Positions 22,963 to 34,868 of a DNA stretch of 64,000 nt are shown in pieces (position 1 is the stretch's first letter; each line of letters starts with the position of its first letter). The translations under genes were made by a program, and so were the position numbers. This DNA comes from Acanthochlamys bracteata (taxonomy: Eukaryota > Streptophyta > Magnoliopsida > Pandanales > Velloziaceae): the NCBI GenBank assembly GCA_019914995.1, contig CM034138.1, positions 1,178,001 through 1,242,000 on the forward strand, given 5' to 3'. Under the pieces are notes generated by a model. The model saw only the letters and a list, made by a program, of their open reading frames with translations, was not told the DNA's origin and made no database searches.

Positions 22963-23391
22963 ATGCCTATCAACAAAGTTCACGGAAGGTCATCTGAAAA
23001 TATCAAAAATGGTAAGAAGGGCAAGTATCTTACATCAGTGCAACCCTTACGCCGCCCTCGGAAAGCTACACAGAACGACAATGCCGTTCACCGGCTTCCG
23101 TCAAAGTGCGTTGTGGAATATATCGATACTAACTATTTGGAAAAGAAAAAAATCACCAACGAGGTTAAGAGATGGGCAGGTTGCCGTAAGGGAAAGAGAA
23201 GCCAAACGAAAACACGTCCGAGTACTTGGTGGATGTTGGTCGGACTTGCTCCGATTCCGTTTGACGGGGAACTGGATTTTGAGCAAAATTTGTATGAGTT
23301 CAAACATGCAAGCATGTCTTCGGCAAAGTTCTTTGGCGCTTGTCCGTCGATCGATTCTTTTGTCAGCAGTAAATCGGTTTTTGGGGTTTAA
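22963..23391 (+). other. Unassigned open frame, 142 codons
   Basis: A frame from ATG 22963 reads MPINKVHGRSSENIKNGKKG and continues through RRPRKATQND, RWAGCRKGKRSQTK and WWMLVGLAPIPF. A second + strand frame (23009-23422) overlaps it with nearly equal length, so neither is secure. The local sequence is more GC-rich than its AT-rich flanks, which suggests present or past coding. I recognise no family. It could be a gene remnant or chance. Confidence 0.25.
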
Positions 23392-23429
23392 TGTTTTGCT
23401 TAGACAAAAAAGATTCTTTTAAAGCTTTT

Positions 23430-24326
23430 GTGAGATCGATTATGGCTTCTGTTTTTTCTTTAACATACAAGTGTTTAGCTAGCATTAAACTTAAAAGTGA
23501 ATAAATTTAATACAAAAGTAATTTTTTTATTTATATTGTGTTAAATTTAAAAGTGAAATTTTAGTTAAATTTTGAACATAAAATATTTGATGGAAAATTA
23601 AATTTAATTTTGTGTTCACTTATTTAAAGCAAGCCCAAGTGTCTACTCGAAATTACCAACTTGTCTTGATCTGGCCTTTTAAGAGCTGACATATTAATGG
23701 GCTGAATTGTGCCGAATTGGTGATCCATTAATCAATTGATTACTGGATCATTACTAATCATGAAACTAGAAAAATGGGTCTAATTTATGCCAACTTTATT
23801 AGGCCATTAGTTTTCCATGTTACACCATGTGATTGTCAGTTGTTTACACTCTGGCACCATCACGAGAAACATTCCATTCAATTTAATTAAACAAATCCGC
23901 CAGCTTAGTTATACGAGGACTAAATTGTGAAGAAAACTGTTGCAGTTTACAATCCGACAGTTTTTAGATTGTATAAAGTCAAACATTTGGTCGACAAATT
24001 TGAACGGCGTAGATCTATCGAATTAGAAAATTTTCAACGCGCAGTAAAACGCGGCATGATAAAAAAAAACGACTTATAGGAACTTACTATAATTTTCCAG
24101 CTGCAGTGCGGACCCCACACCCAATAGGGAGAGCTTTCCTCCTTTCTTTCTCTCTTCTCGAGAGATTCATTTCGTTCATTGGTGAAGAAAGAGAAACAAA
24201 GAGAGAGAGAGAGAGAGAGAGAGAGCGTGGAGGGTTTGAAGTTTTTTTTTCTCATCATAAGATTTATTGAGGTTGAAACTTTTTGTTTGGAAGACGAAGG
24301 GAATCGAAAATAAAAGTGTTGGCGCG
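23430..24326. promoter_or_regulatory. Upstream region and leader of the ankyrin-AAA gene
   Basis: No gene is visible. The leader contains a GA microsatellite at 24201-24225 about 100 bases before the start codon, and a T-rich stretch follows it. GAGA/CT tracts are common in plant 5' untranslated regions. Confidence 0.4.
24201..24225. repeat. (GA)12 microsatellite in the 5' leader of the ankyrin-AAA gene
   Basis: An uninterrupted GA dinucleotide run, likely length-polymorphic. Confidence 0.95.
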
Positions 24327-26822
24327 ATGCCGGGGCAAGACCAACGGCGGAGGCCGGCGAGCATCCATGGGTGCGCACATGCTGGGGATCTACAGGGACT
24401 TCAGAGGTTGATCGAAGAAAATCCAACTTTGCTGAACGCCAGAAACTCTTTCGTGAGTGATCGTTCTCCAATCTTTTTTCTATTTCACTTCCATTTTTTG
24501 GTTTGTGTTGCCAATCTGTTGAATTTTGTTTCTTGCAAGCCAACAATGTTATGAAGCTTTCTGTAGAATTGTTTTTGGGAAGTTTTGGTGCTCATATCCT
24601 TTGTTTTGTTATCATTCTTTTTACGGGTTCTTATATGTGTTTCTCTTGGCTTTTGTAGCATTTCTTTGGATAATTAGATTCATTTTCAGAAGGAAAGGTG
24701 ATTTCTTTATTAGAAAAATCTGATCTCTTTTTGGGGAATTATCCTTTTGTGAAAAACCCATGGAGTTGTTTTATGTTCAATTGCTGAAGAATTTGTTGGA
24801 GTGGGTGTTGTATGGATGTTTCCTTATCGCATTCTGTTTCCTGATAATTGGATCGTCGGTTAACATTTGTTTGTCTTTTGGTTGCTTTGCAGATGATGCA
24901 AACACCCCTCCATGTAGCAGCTTCTAATAACAAGGTGAAGATTGTAAAGTTTCTACTCGAATGGCATGGACCGGAGAAGATAGATTTGGAGGCAAAAAAT
25001 ATGGTAATCCAATGCCTGACTCTTGTTTTGTCACGTTCCCTGAATGTTGTTTAATCAACTTTTCCTCAGTAATTGAGTATACCAATATATATGCAGTATG
25101 GTGAAACACCATTGCATATGGCTGCAAAGAATGGTAGTAGTGATTCAGCAAGAATGTTGCTTCAACATGGCGCTATGTTGGAAGCCAAAACCAGTGTGAG
25201 TTGTTTTCTTGTTGTTTCCAACATTGTCAGTGGTTGATTCTGATTTCTGAAATTCAGATATAGGAAAATTTTCTGAATATGTATATCTGGTATAGCAGAA
25301 TGGAATGACAGCTCTGCATTTGTCTGTTTGGCATGCAAACCTGGCAGATGACTGCAGTATTGTTAGCACCCTGCTTGAATTTAATGCTGATTGTGCCATA
25401 AGAGATAATGTAAGTCTTTCTACGATTTCTCTTCTTTGCAAGAGCTACAACAGTGATTATGTCTAAGATGTGCTGACTTGCAGGAGGACAAGACCCCTCT
25501 TAATCATTTATCAGAAAGCCCTGGAAGAGAAAAACTTCGGGAGCTCCTCAAACATCACATGGAAATGCAGAGGAAACGCAAAGCTATGGAGCTATGCAGC
25601 GAGGCAAAGGGCAAAATGGCTGAGTTTGAATCTGCATTGTCTAACATTGTTGGTCTGGAGGACCTCAAATCTCAGTTGCGAAGATGGGCCAAGGGCATGA
25701 TTCTCGATGAGAAGCGAAGAGCCTTTGATTTGAATATAGCTTCTAGAAGACCTCCCCATATGGCTTTCCTTGGCAATCCTGGAACAGGTATTACACTCAT
25801 TTGCCTACCAAGATTTTCACTTTGACTTCTGTTCATTTGAAGTTGAGACAGTAACTAAAACAAGACGCATGCTTTTGTAAAATGGCATTATACACATCAT
25901 GTGTATGATGCATGCTTTGGTAAAAATGTTGTTAAGAAGAAGATTTCATCCTGTGTGTTAATATCAAGTATTAAGCTTTCCACGAACGTTGACCTTGTGT
26001 AGGTTTGATTAACCACTTTGTTTATCAGGCAAAACGATGGTTGCTCGAGTTCTTGGTAAACTACTTCATATGGTGGGCATCCTACCCACTGACAAAGTAA
26101 CGGAGGTCCAGCGAACTGATCTGGTTGGGGAATTTGTGGGGCATACTGGACCGAAGACAAGGAGAAAGGCAAGTCATTTAATTGAAAGCTTTAATCAATT
26201 TCATTTGCAAGATCCCATGTATCTTTATTAAATATCTTTAGAGGATATACAAGTTTCATGCTTTCTCCTGCAGATACAAGAAGCAGAAGGAGGTATTCTT
26301 TTTGTTGATGAAGCCTACAGACTGATACCCATGCAGAAAGCTGATGACAAAGACTACGGCCTTGAGGCTTTGGAAGAAATAATGTCAGTGATGGACGGTG
26401 GAAAAATGGTCGTTATTTTTGCTGGCTACTCTGAACCCATGAAGCGGGTTATTGCATCGAATGAAGGTTTTTGTAGGAGAGTGACAAAGTTTTTCCACTT
26501 CAATAACTTTACTACTGACGAACTTGCCCAGATTTTGCATTTGAAAATGAATGGTCAGGATGACAATAGTTCTCTGTATGGCTTTAAGCTGCACCCATCT
26601 TGCAATGTGAAGGCCGTTGCTGAACTAATTGAGAAAGAGACCACCAGTAAGAAGAGAAAGGAAATGAATGGTGGACTTATTGATCCATTGCTCCAGAATG
26701 CTAGAGAAAGTTTGGATTGTCGACTAGATTTTGATTGTCCTGATGCTGAAAGCTTGATTACACTTACCATAGAGGACTTGAAAGCAGGGCTCCAATTGCT
26801 GTCACAACAAGGAGATACCTAG
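24327..26822 (+). CDS. Ankyrin-repeat AAA ATPase (CbbX/CfxQ-like)
   Basis: Seven exons: 24327-24452, 24893-25003, 25097-25195, 25299-25409, 25484-25787, 26029-26168, 26274-26822, encoding 479 residues. Residues 1-160 hold ankyrin repeats (TPLHVAASNNKVKIVKFLL, TPLHMAAKNG, TALHLSVWHA), each nearly one exon. A charged linker precedes the AAA domain, with Walker A GNPGTGKT split by the fifth intron and Walker B GGILFVDEAYR. Arabidopsis At3g24530 has the same ankyrin plus CbbX-like layout. CbbX remodels Rubisco in red-type organisms, but a Rubisco role for this plant protein is unproven. Intron 6 starts with GC (AAG|GCAAGT) yet joins TRRK to IQEAEGG exactly as the family requires. The start ATG gives MPGQDQRRRPASIHGCAHAGD. 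No transit peptide is obvious. Confidence 0.93.
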
Positions 26823-27945
26823 TAGCTTTAGATTACTGTTGTAGCTTATTGTAGAATTCTTTCTTGAATATAAGCATTTGGAAAATGCTAGATTCAACCC
26901 CATAGGAGTTCATATGTATTCTTTCATCCATTCTTTTTACACTGCCAGAATGTATTTTCCTGAAGTTAAATTGTACATCACCATTCTTCTAATTCGACAT
27001 AGTTGTGTTTTCCTGACAGAACACTTCAATGAGATTAGATGTCTCCTTGTGTCTCTATGTAGTGCTTTAGGGCATGTATTGTAGAAGCCTGATATTCTGC
27101 AGCATCGCTTGTTCTTTTTGCTGTTACCCTTGTTACTTACCAAAGCAGATCTGCATGTTTTGCAAATATTGTTGATGGGAGCCTGCGAATGGAAGTTATA
27201 TCACTCGGTGCCTTTGAGTGAAATAGAAGTTATGCAACTCAGCAAAACAATGTTTCTGAGTAACAAACATAAATCATCAGAAGGGAAGTGCGCTCTTGTG
27301 CTGAATTCATACAGCCTCAAACTTTTCAAACAATCAAGCAGCTTGCTTGTATACCAGTTTTGCAGAAGAGAAGATCTAACAGAGGAACGCCTTGGGTTTT
27401 TTTTTTTTACTTTTTCTCTTGGTGCCCAACAAGATGAATTGCCTAACAGTAATTTTCTTGAACCCGAAAAGAAAAAGGCAGTTACCGATCCCAGACCGAA
27501 ACGTGTAGGATTGTTATCACTTATACCTAATGATCTCTCTTCAGCTTCCTTCTGGCCAGCCAACTACAAGTCGAACACAACTGGATAGAAAGTATAGAAT
27601 CTTGAAATCATGTTTTGCAAAAAATCTTGTAACCTGATTACAGAATAGTAAAAGACTTCGGTGGTAATGCTAGTTAACGTTTCTATTTCAATTTTCATTT
27701 CAAATTTTCTAATTTATTTTTTATAATAATTTATAAAATTATTATAAAACCCTAATTTCAACAAAAAAGTGTTGCTGTATAGAAATGCTGCTTAATTGGT
27801 TATTTGCAAAATCTCTATTTAATTTCTTTTGCCTCTAGTTGGTTTATTTATTTTTGGAGTTTGTGTTACATGCAACCTTTATTTTGTGAACTCTTTGATG
27901 TGTAGCTCATTGAATCATATGGTTTAAACAGAAATTTAATCTCTC
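26823..27945. other. 3' flank of the ankyrin-AAA gene; no gene recognised
   Basis: The first few hundred bases are probably 3' untranslated region. A 159-codon frame (27109-27588) has mixed composition, no family match and a competing frame on the other strand, so I do not call it a gene. Confidence 0.4.
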
Positions 27946-27947
27946 TT

Positions 27948-27971
27948 TATATATATATATATATATATATA
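27948..27971. repeat. (TA)12 microsatellite
   Basis: Uninterrupted TA run immediately left of the foldback element at 27999. Confidence 0.95.
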
Positions 27972-27998
27972 GGAACACTACTTTCAAATACTCTCTCC

Positions 27999-28310
27999 TA
28001 ATTTATGATCAAAATAATTTCTAAATTTAATCTCCACCGTTAGATATGAAAAATTATGAGTTAAAAATATTTTTCTAAAATTTTAACTCAATCGAATCAT
28101 AAATTCACCTTTATCTAGTCATTTGATCAATATGATGAAATAATATTATATATATATATATATAAGTTTTTTTATTTTTTGTCTTTTTAATCAAATGATC
28201 TGATGAAAATAAATTCGTAGTCTGATTGCACTGAAAATTTTATAGATATATTTTTAATTTATAATATCTTCATGAATATTAATTTAGAGATCATTTCGAT
28301 CATAAATTAA
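27999..28310. repeat. Long imperfect inverted repeat (foldback element)
   Basis: The left arm (27999-28131) starts TAATTTATGATC and ends AGTCATTTGATCA. The right arm (28188-28310) starts TAATCAAATGATCTGATG and ends GATCATAAATTA. The reverse complement of the right arm follows the left arm over about 125 bases with scattered mismatches and small gaps. The loop contains a second (TA)9 run at 28147-28164. It has no coding capacity. It may be a foldback MITE, or it could give a hairpin RNA if transcribed. Confidence 0.75.
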
Positions 28311-28647
28311 AAAAAAATGCCTCTAAAAAAAAGTATTTTTATTCATCTTCATATATAATAGTTAGATTATCTATTTGTTGAAGAATTTTTATCTATCGCT
28401 TATTAGTAACGAAATTCCGCGTGAGATATTTCTGAAATCTTCAGATTCATACCCACGAGCGAGTCACCGAGCGATCCCTCGCCGCCACTGTCTTGGCACA
28501 CCTCCCGCTTAATTAGGGTTTCAATTTATTTCTTGTTTCCCAAGTCCTGTAAATTCAATTTCTTCTCTCTTCTTTCTCTCCATCGACCGATCATTATTGA
28601 TCACCACAGCCGCTGCCGTTGGTCAGAGAAAATTGTAATCGAGAGAG
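28311..28647 (+). promoter_or_regulatory. TIM17 promoter and leader with telo-box
   Basis: A TTAGGGTTTC telo-box-type motif lies at 28513-28522, followed by a pyrimidine-rich leader (TCTTCTCTCTTCTTTCTCTC) up to the ATG. This is typical of housekeeping plant genes. Confidence 0.5.
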
Positions 28648-29349
28648 ATGGGAACGCCGGAGACATCACGCGAGCCGTGCCCAGATCGAATCCTTGACGA
28701 TGTCGGAGGAGCATTCGGTATGGGGGCAGTGGGTGGTTCGGCTTTCCACTTCATCAAAGGTCTCTACAATTCTCCAAACGGCGAGCGGTTATCCGGCGGC
28801 GTTCAAGCCGTGCGCATGAACGCTCCACGTGTTGGTGGAAGCTTTGCTGTTTGGGGTGGGTTGTTCTCGATGTTTGATTGCTCTATGGTTTATCTCCGGC
28901 AGAAAGAAGATCCGTGGAACTCGATCATTGCCGGTGCGGCTACCGGTGGGTTTCTTCAGATGCGTCAGGGGCCTGCTGCTGCTACTCGATCTGCTATCTT
29001 TGGTGGCGTTCTATTAGCTCTGATTGAAGGTGCTGGAATTATGCTTAATAGATTCTTAAGTCAGCCGCAGAACTTCCCAATGGGTCTAGAAGATCCGAAT
29101 ATGCCCGCTACGGCTGGGCCTGGTGGCGTTGCTGGATATCCGCCGGCTAGTTATATTCCCCAGCCGGCACCTGCCGCACAGACTTCTTCGTCGACAGAGA
29201 TGGAGTCATCCTCTTCGTCGTCCTCCTGGTTCGGAGGCTTCTTAGGTGGCGCTAAGAAGGAGGAGCTGAAGAGTGGAGGAGCAAAAAGTGAGGTCTTGGA
29301 GAGTTTTGATACATCTAGTACTCCAATACCAACTTTTGCGTACAAGTAG
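28648..29349 (+). CDS. TIM17: Mitochondrial inner-membrane translocase subunit TIM17
   Basis: An intronless frame of 233 residues. The N-terminus [20 protein letters not shown] starts the Tim17/Tim22/Tim23 domain, with glycine-rich membrane segments ([65 protein letters not shown]). TIM17 is a core subunit of the TIM23 complex that moves preproteins across or into the inner membrane. The C-terminal extension (about residue 150 on) is Pro/Gly-rich, then Ser-rich ([15 protein letters not shown]), ending PIPTFAYK, as in the longer plant TIM17 isoforms. The lack of introns is normal for plant TIM17. The Met at 28648 is favoured because it gives the family N-terminus. Confidence 0.95.
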   Translation: MGTPETSREPCPDRILDDVGGAFGMGAVGGSAFHFIKGLYNSPNGERLSGGVQAVRMNAPRVGGSFAVWGGLFSMFDCSMVYLRQKEDPWNSIIAGAATGGFLQMRQGPAAATRSAIFGGVLLALIEGAGIMLNRFLSQPQNFPMGLEDPNMPATAGPGGVAGYPPASYIPQPAPAAQTSSSTEMESSSSSSSWFGGFLGGAKKEELKSGGAKSEVLESFDTSSTPIPTFAYK

Positions 29350-32300
29350 GTGGAGAAGAGCCAGCGTGCTGAACAGCGAGGTAGAAGACCTCCAGTATTT
29401 TGTTTAGTGTTTAAGAAAACTTACTCCTTTTACTTTGTAAACCAGCATGTTAGTTATATGAGTATTAAATAGAAGTTATTAGTTATTGACATCATCAAGT
29501 TACTTGGTTACTCTACACGTACTATGTGCTGTATCAAATTGGTTTTTTTAATTTGTGCTATTATTAAGGTCAATTTTGTTGGCGTAATTGCCCATCCTGG
29601 ATTTCTGAAGTAGTTGAAACATATGTTTTCTTCATTAACTAATGTCATAGCACAGATTGAAGATTTTCAGGGGAGTATTGCTAGGTTAGCCTGTTGAGCT
29701 CAAAACTTATGCAAGACGAAGGTTCCCTTTCAGGGATATTTTCTTGATGCTGTTTTTTACTTGGAGAGGTTTCCCAAGGGACAGTAACAATTGCTTTGTA
29801 TCTGGTTCTTGTATTGTGCTCATGCTTTAATTATTGTTGAAAGAGTTGGTGACCTAACATGCAGCTAGAAAGCCTAGAATACCTCTTCTAATCTTATTTA
29901 TTCCCAGAGCTTTTCTTAAATGTGCTTTGTATGCAATCATATATAATTGCTTAAACATGGTGGCTGCAGCCTGCCTTGTAAAGTACACAGCTACCTTGCT
30001 ATGTAGTTTTCGCGTTGTTCAATATTTAGTGCATGTTGTTCTTATTAGTTTTTATCTTGAAGGTTTTTTCGAGGATTATAGCATCAGTCACTCTCCGGCT
30101 CTGCAACTAAAATCAAAGGGCAATCATTTCCATTCCGGGAACCTTTCGAGGACAGCGAGATCCCTTTTTGGATCTGCCCTTCTTTTATATAATAAGTAGG
30201 AGATGCTTTTGTTACAAGATTAGTGAGTGAACATCCACCCAAGCACCAGTGTGTTTCGCTGGCGTTATGGATGTGGTCTTCTGTACAATTATATTTCTTT
30301 GAAAATGCAGTCTTTATCATATTGCATCTAGGAATTTGGCTAATATTTGCTATAAAAGCGCTAGAACTGCTTGGTAATGCAACAGTTTTTTGCGACTTAA
30401 TTTTTTGAAAATAGTCTACAGTTTTACATGTGCTTTTAGTTGTGTTTTTTATGCTTGGTTTTCCACATGTTTGCTTTTCTCCATACATGATGCTTGTGCA
30501 TTTCTGTAATCACTTCGTTGGGTGATATTGTGTAGGTAGTACTATGCAGAAAGCATCTCATGTAACTTGACTCTCAAAGCTGACCTGCTACAGTATTATG
30601 TATATTGTTCTTAGGTTATGTCGGCTTGTTTGTTTTTGAAGTTCCATCTATGCAAGGTTTGAATGGAGGATGCAGGTGTTCTTTTAATTAGTATCACAGA
30701 ATCAGAAAATTGTACACCATGACATGAGATCAGTGCCATGTTTTGTGGGTTAAAGTGGGATGATGTAGTATGCATGCTGGTGAACATTGTCACAGGACTA
30801 CCCCCCTACAGAGAGATGATGTGAACAATGTTTGATTAGTTTTGGTCATAGCATGAGTAGAACCTGGAGAGCTGAAGGGATAAAAAGAGGGATCTTGCTT
30901 AGTGTGCGGTGTTTATCTGCTATAGTAAAGCTGCTTCATTTTGGAACATGATGATAACTTATTGCTAGCCTTTTTCTTGTATTTTGTTTAGTCTTGTACT
31001 CTTGTCAGTTCAGGAAAAGAGGACAATGTCCATGGAATGCAGGGTTGGTTGTCATCCATAAGGTATTTATCATGCACATCCAGTTTATACTGTATGAACT
31101 AACTAGGATTTTGGAGACAAGCTAATGTTAAAACATATGCACAATCTGTTTATCCCACCAAGTGGAGACAGACAAAAGGATTTTCTTTTAGAGGCAGAAG
31201 GTCGAGCAGAGAAAAATGCATTTGCAAGCTCAATGTAACTCCTGATTTTTCAAAATGGTAGTCATATTTTATATTGCATTAATACAGTTGAGCAAAATAA
31301 CATAAAGGTTTTGCTTTCACTAATTTTTTGATATCTCCAGAATTGTATAACTAATGCACAGTGCTCTCATGTTATAGTTCAAATGTTCAATAGTCTTGTG
31401 GAACATTGCTATATATTTCTCCAATATTTACTGGATTTTATCTGTTTGGCATTCTTGTTGCTTAAAAGTATACAGTGGATTGCTTTCATAGGATGCACAT
31501 AATCATCTTTGCCTCACTGTCTAGGCATCGATTTTTAGAAGACCTCTAGTGTTTCTTCTTGTTGCTGTATCTAGTAGTCATTGTTAGTTTTGAATGTCTC
31601 AGTTTTCTTTTCTTTTCTTTTTGTATTTAATTTAGTTAGAGAGGAATGGACAGTAGTTTTGGCCATTAGTTCTGATTTAAGTTATTTAAGTTGCAGTCTG
31701 TTGGTGTTGGTGTTTCAGATACTATGGGGTTGTTATTATCCTTGTTTCCATATGTTTCAAGTAATCATTGTATGTTATTCCGAATTACTTCACAGGGCTG
31801 TGGAAGAGCAGAGTTGCAAACCTTTACTGGATACACCTTTTTTAATTGTAGGTGATTGAGGATTAGTCAAGTCTAATGGAAGTAGGGGCTGGAGAAGTGA
31901 CTAACAGTAATTGATATAAGATGTTAAGTAAAAGTTTGATTTCGTTACAGGTATAACAATAGTACAAAAATGTTTTACTTCATTAAGTGGCTGCTTGCCC
32001 TATCGGAGTATGTTGCATTTCTTGACAATTTTCTTCTCTTTACAGTTGTAGGGACCTCTTGATTTATTTCATATGCTGCCTAAGTAGTTCTTTTTATATG
32101 GTGTATTGGAGATTTATTGAATGGATCACACTCTAAGAGAGAATTTTTGGTTCTCGAGAAGTTTTTTTTTTCAAAGCACCCTCGAACGTTTCCTCGATTG
32201 GTTGACAAATACCATTATTACTTTTGCTTTATAGTGATCTTTGTTAAAAACATAGATCACTTCTTGTGCAGGACAGCAAATGAAGGTGATCCATATAAAA

Positions 32301-32739
32301 AAACGGTAAGCCAATTGGTTTCATAAGCCTCTTGAGCAAGAAACACATTGTCAAATCAGATGCATCTCTTTCCAGGTAAGGCAATTCATGAAGTTGAGTT
32401 CACAGAACATTAGGTATGTGGGCCTAATTATGTTCTCCACATAAACAAAACAGGTATTATGTAATTAATAATTATTTGAGATTTTAATCATTTTTTTTCT
32501 TTGGCGTTTGTTGCTCTACATGAGAGAAGATTTAATCTCAGATTACTTGTTATTGATTCTAAGATGATATTCAGAGACTATCTCTATTGGCTTTGGAATG
32601 AAACTCATGTATTATCACATGGTAGGAGAGTTTGATAGGCTGATTGTTTTAGTGGGCTAGAGCCTTCTCAGTTTGCTGTGGCAAAATTCTTCCGCTTTAT
32701 TTTGAGGGCGTGTATGAGAGAGAGACAATTTTGTTTGGC
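29350..32739. other. Gene-free stretch downstream of TIM17
   Basis: Base composition is T-rich on the + strand and resembles intron or untranslated DNA. Only short frames occur, none with a recognisable domain. The first 200 bases are probably the TIM17 3' untranslated region. I see no RNA gene. Confidence 0.45.
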
Positions 32740-32942
32740 ATAATAATTTTTAAAATTTTTTTATTTATATTTTTTGATAAATTTTTTTATAATTTTTACA
32801 GAATTTATTTAAAATTTAAAAAATATAAAAAATTTTACTTAGTAATATTTTGTTATTATTTATTTTTATTTTTTTGAGATAAAATAAAATTCGTTTTTTA
32901 AAATTAAATAAAAATATTTTTCAAAATTACTTTCAAATACCC
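32740..32942. repeat. AT-rich MITE-family copy
   Basis: Family core (AAAAATTTTACTTAGTAATATTTTG) with right end TACTTTCAAATACCCCACTTA. Left end unclear, target duplication not resolved. Confidence 0.5.
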
Positions 32943-33061
32943 CACTTATTTGCTAATTGGTTATTGAGATGTGCCTTGCTACAACAATTTGTACTTAGGA
33001 GCACGATTCAAATTTAGCTTAATTGAACTTAGGAGCACGATTGAACGCTACGGAGAGTTTG

Positions 33062-33306
33062 GCCGAACTTTTTAAATACTTATTATTTTAAATAAATATT
33101 TTATAATTTTTAATAAATTTTATAATATTTTATATTATAATTTATTTTTAAATTTTCAAAAATATCAAAGATATTGTACATTTTGAAAATTTTATAATTA
33201 TATTTTAAAATATTTTTTAATAAAAAGAGTCAAGCTTATTTTTTAAATAATTTTTAGAATATTTTTTATTCAAAAAAATTTTGTTTTTTAAACACTTTTA
33301 GACGTT
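33062..33306. repeat. AT-rich MITE-family copy, diverged
   Basis: AT-rich core between GGCCGAACTTTTTAAATAC and AAACACTTTTAGACGTTCCC. Termini degraded. A 16-base direct repeat (ACTTAGGAGCACGATT at 32993 and 33027) lies just to the left. Confidence 0.4.
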
Positions 33307-33599
33307 CCCGGTCTAGCAGATCAGCTCGTTTGTAGCACAATGACAATCTAATTAGGCTCGGTCGAGTAGCCCAGCAAGTAAAAGCCAGTGTTGGAGAAAG
33401 TAATCGCCGCTGCCGAGAAGACGACATGGCAATCAGGTGATTGGGTGGCCATCGGAGCGATGGAGTCAGATGTATCTATTAGCAGTAGGATTATTTGTAA
33501 TAGAAAGAGTGAGTCTAAATTTATGTCATCTCAAAATTATTGATAAAAAATATGAAACTAATTTTTTTAACATGGTTGTTATTTATTTTTTTTCTAAAT

Positions 33600-33830
33600 G
33601 AAGTGGAATACATGTTATGAAATAAATCAGACTATTTGTTTTAAAATAAAATAGATAATTGTTTTGAGTAAACCAAGCTATCTGTTTTGAAATAAAATTA
33701 ACTATTTATTCTAAAATGAAGCGCACTATGAAAGTCTTGAAATGAAGAGGCCGACTGAATCTGAATAAAGCAAATTATGAATGCCCTTAAATGAAGTGAA
33801 ACATGAATATCCTTAATAAAGTGGATAATA
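33600..33830. repeat. Diverged short tandem repeat
   Basis: CTAT(T/C)TGTTTT(A/G)AAATAAA recurs with variants (ATAATTGTTTTGAG, CTATTTATTCTAAAATGAA), followed by a weaker AATGAAG series. Irregular spacing of 25-35 bases. No coding. Confidence 0.4.
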
Positions 33831-34070
33831 AATATAAATTTAGTCCATATTTTATGGCGATTCGGCTCGGTATGCAATTATATTTTGCAATAAATTTAAA
33901 ATTCTTCTCAAATTACTAATTAATATAAAAAATAAATTCAAATTTATATATATATTATTTTAAAATTATTGATAAATAATATAAAACTAAATCTCATTAA
34001 TAGAAATTCAAACGAAATGAGGCGCCAACAGCAAGGAGCCGGAGGGAAGAGGAGATTATAAACGCAGCAG

Positions 34071-34676
34071 CATAGTTGTAAAAATCGGACTGGACATTGG
34101 ACCGAAAAACTGTCCGGATCAATGGGTCACGGGTTGACCCGCCGGATCAATATGTTGAACCGTCATGTCAAAAATACTAAAGTGTTGACGGTAGTGCAAA
34201 CACTTATTATTTCAAAAAAAAAAAAATTTTTTTTGTTAGAAGGCATAAAATAAAAAATAAACTAACAAAAATATATAGAAAAACAAAAAAATATTTTAAC
34301 TAATAAACTTTAAAAGAAATTCTTTGTTTTAAAATAATTTTGTTATTTTCTTACAATTTAACAAAATTAGTAATATAAAAACTTAAAAATCACTAATAAT
34401 AAATATTTACAAATAAAATATAAAAACTTATTTTTTGTATTATCATATCCAAATATAAAATCTAAACTATATATTATATTTCAATATAAGGCTACTAACA
34501 ATTAGTTTTGCATCAATATATTACAAATTTAAAATTTTTAAAATTTAATTTAACCCGGTTCGATCCGGACGAGCGGATCAGAGCAGATCAATTGCATAAA
34601 CGGTTTTATAATAAATTCGGAACTGATTTACGCTCCGGATCAATCCGAACGGGCCGATCCAGATTTTACAATTATG
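34071..34676. mobile_element. Non-autonomous hAT-like element, 606 bp
   Basis: The termini CATAGTTGTAAAAATCGGA and (reverse complement of the right end) CATAATTGTAAAATCTGGA are inverted repeats. The element is flanked by an exact 8-base direct repeat CGCAGCAG (34063-34070 and 34677-34684), the target-site length of hAT transposons. Subterminal GATCCGG/CCGGATC words recur in both orientations. The AT-rich interior has no transposase frame, so mobilisation would need an enzyme from elsewhere. The exact duplication suggests a fairly recent insertion. Confidence 0.8.
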
Positions 34677-34689
34677 CGCAGCAGTGAGT

Positions 34690-34868
34690 TAAGAGATTGT
34701 TTGGTTTAACTTGTCAAAAAAATAGTTTTTAATTTTGTTTTTAAAAAAATATAAAAAATTTCTACATAATAAATTTTTTTATTATATATTTTTATTAGTT
34801 TTTTAAATAAACAAATAAAATTTATTTTAAAAAATATTTTCTATTTTAAAAAAAAATTATTTCACGCT
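34690..34868. repeat. Partial AT-rich MITE-family copy beside the hAT-like element
   Basis: Starts AGATTGTTTGGTTTAACTTGTC, resembling the GGGGCTGTTTGGTT end of the 14820 element, and runs through the shared AT-rich core to about 34868, where the GC-rich island begins. The right terminus is missing or degraded. Confidence 0.45.

Noticed and set aside
27109-27588. A 159-codon open frame downstream of the ankyrin-AAA gene
   Set aside because: An overlapping minus-strand frame is also open, the composition is mixed (FFFFTFSL), and no domain is recognisable. More likely 3' flanking sequence.
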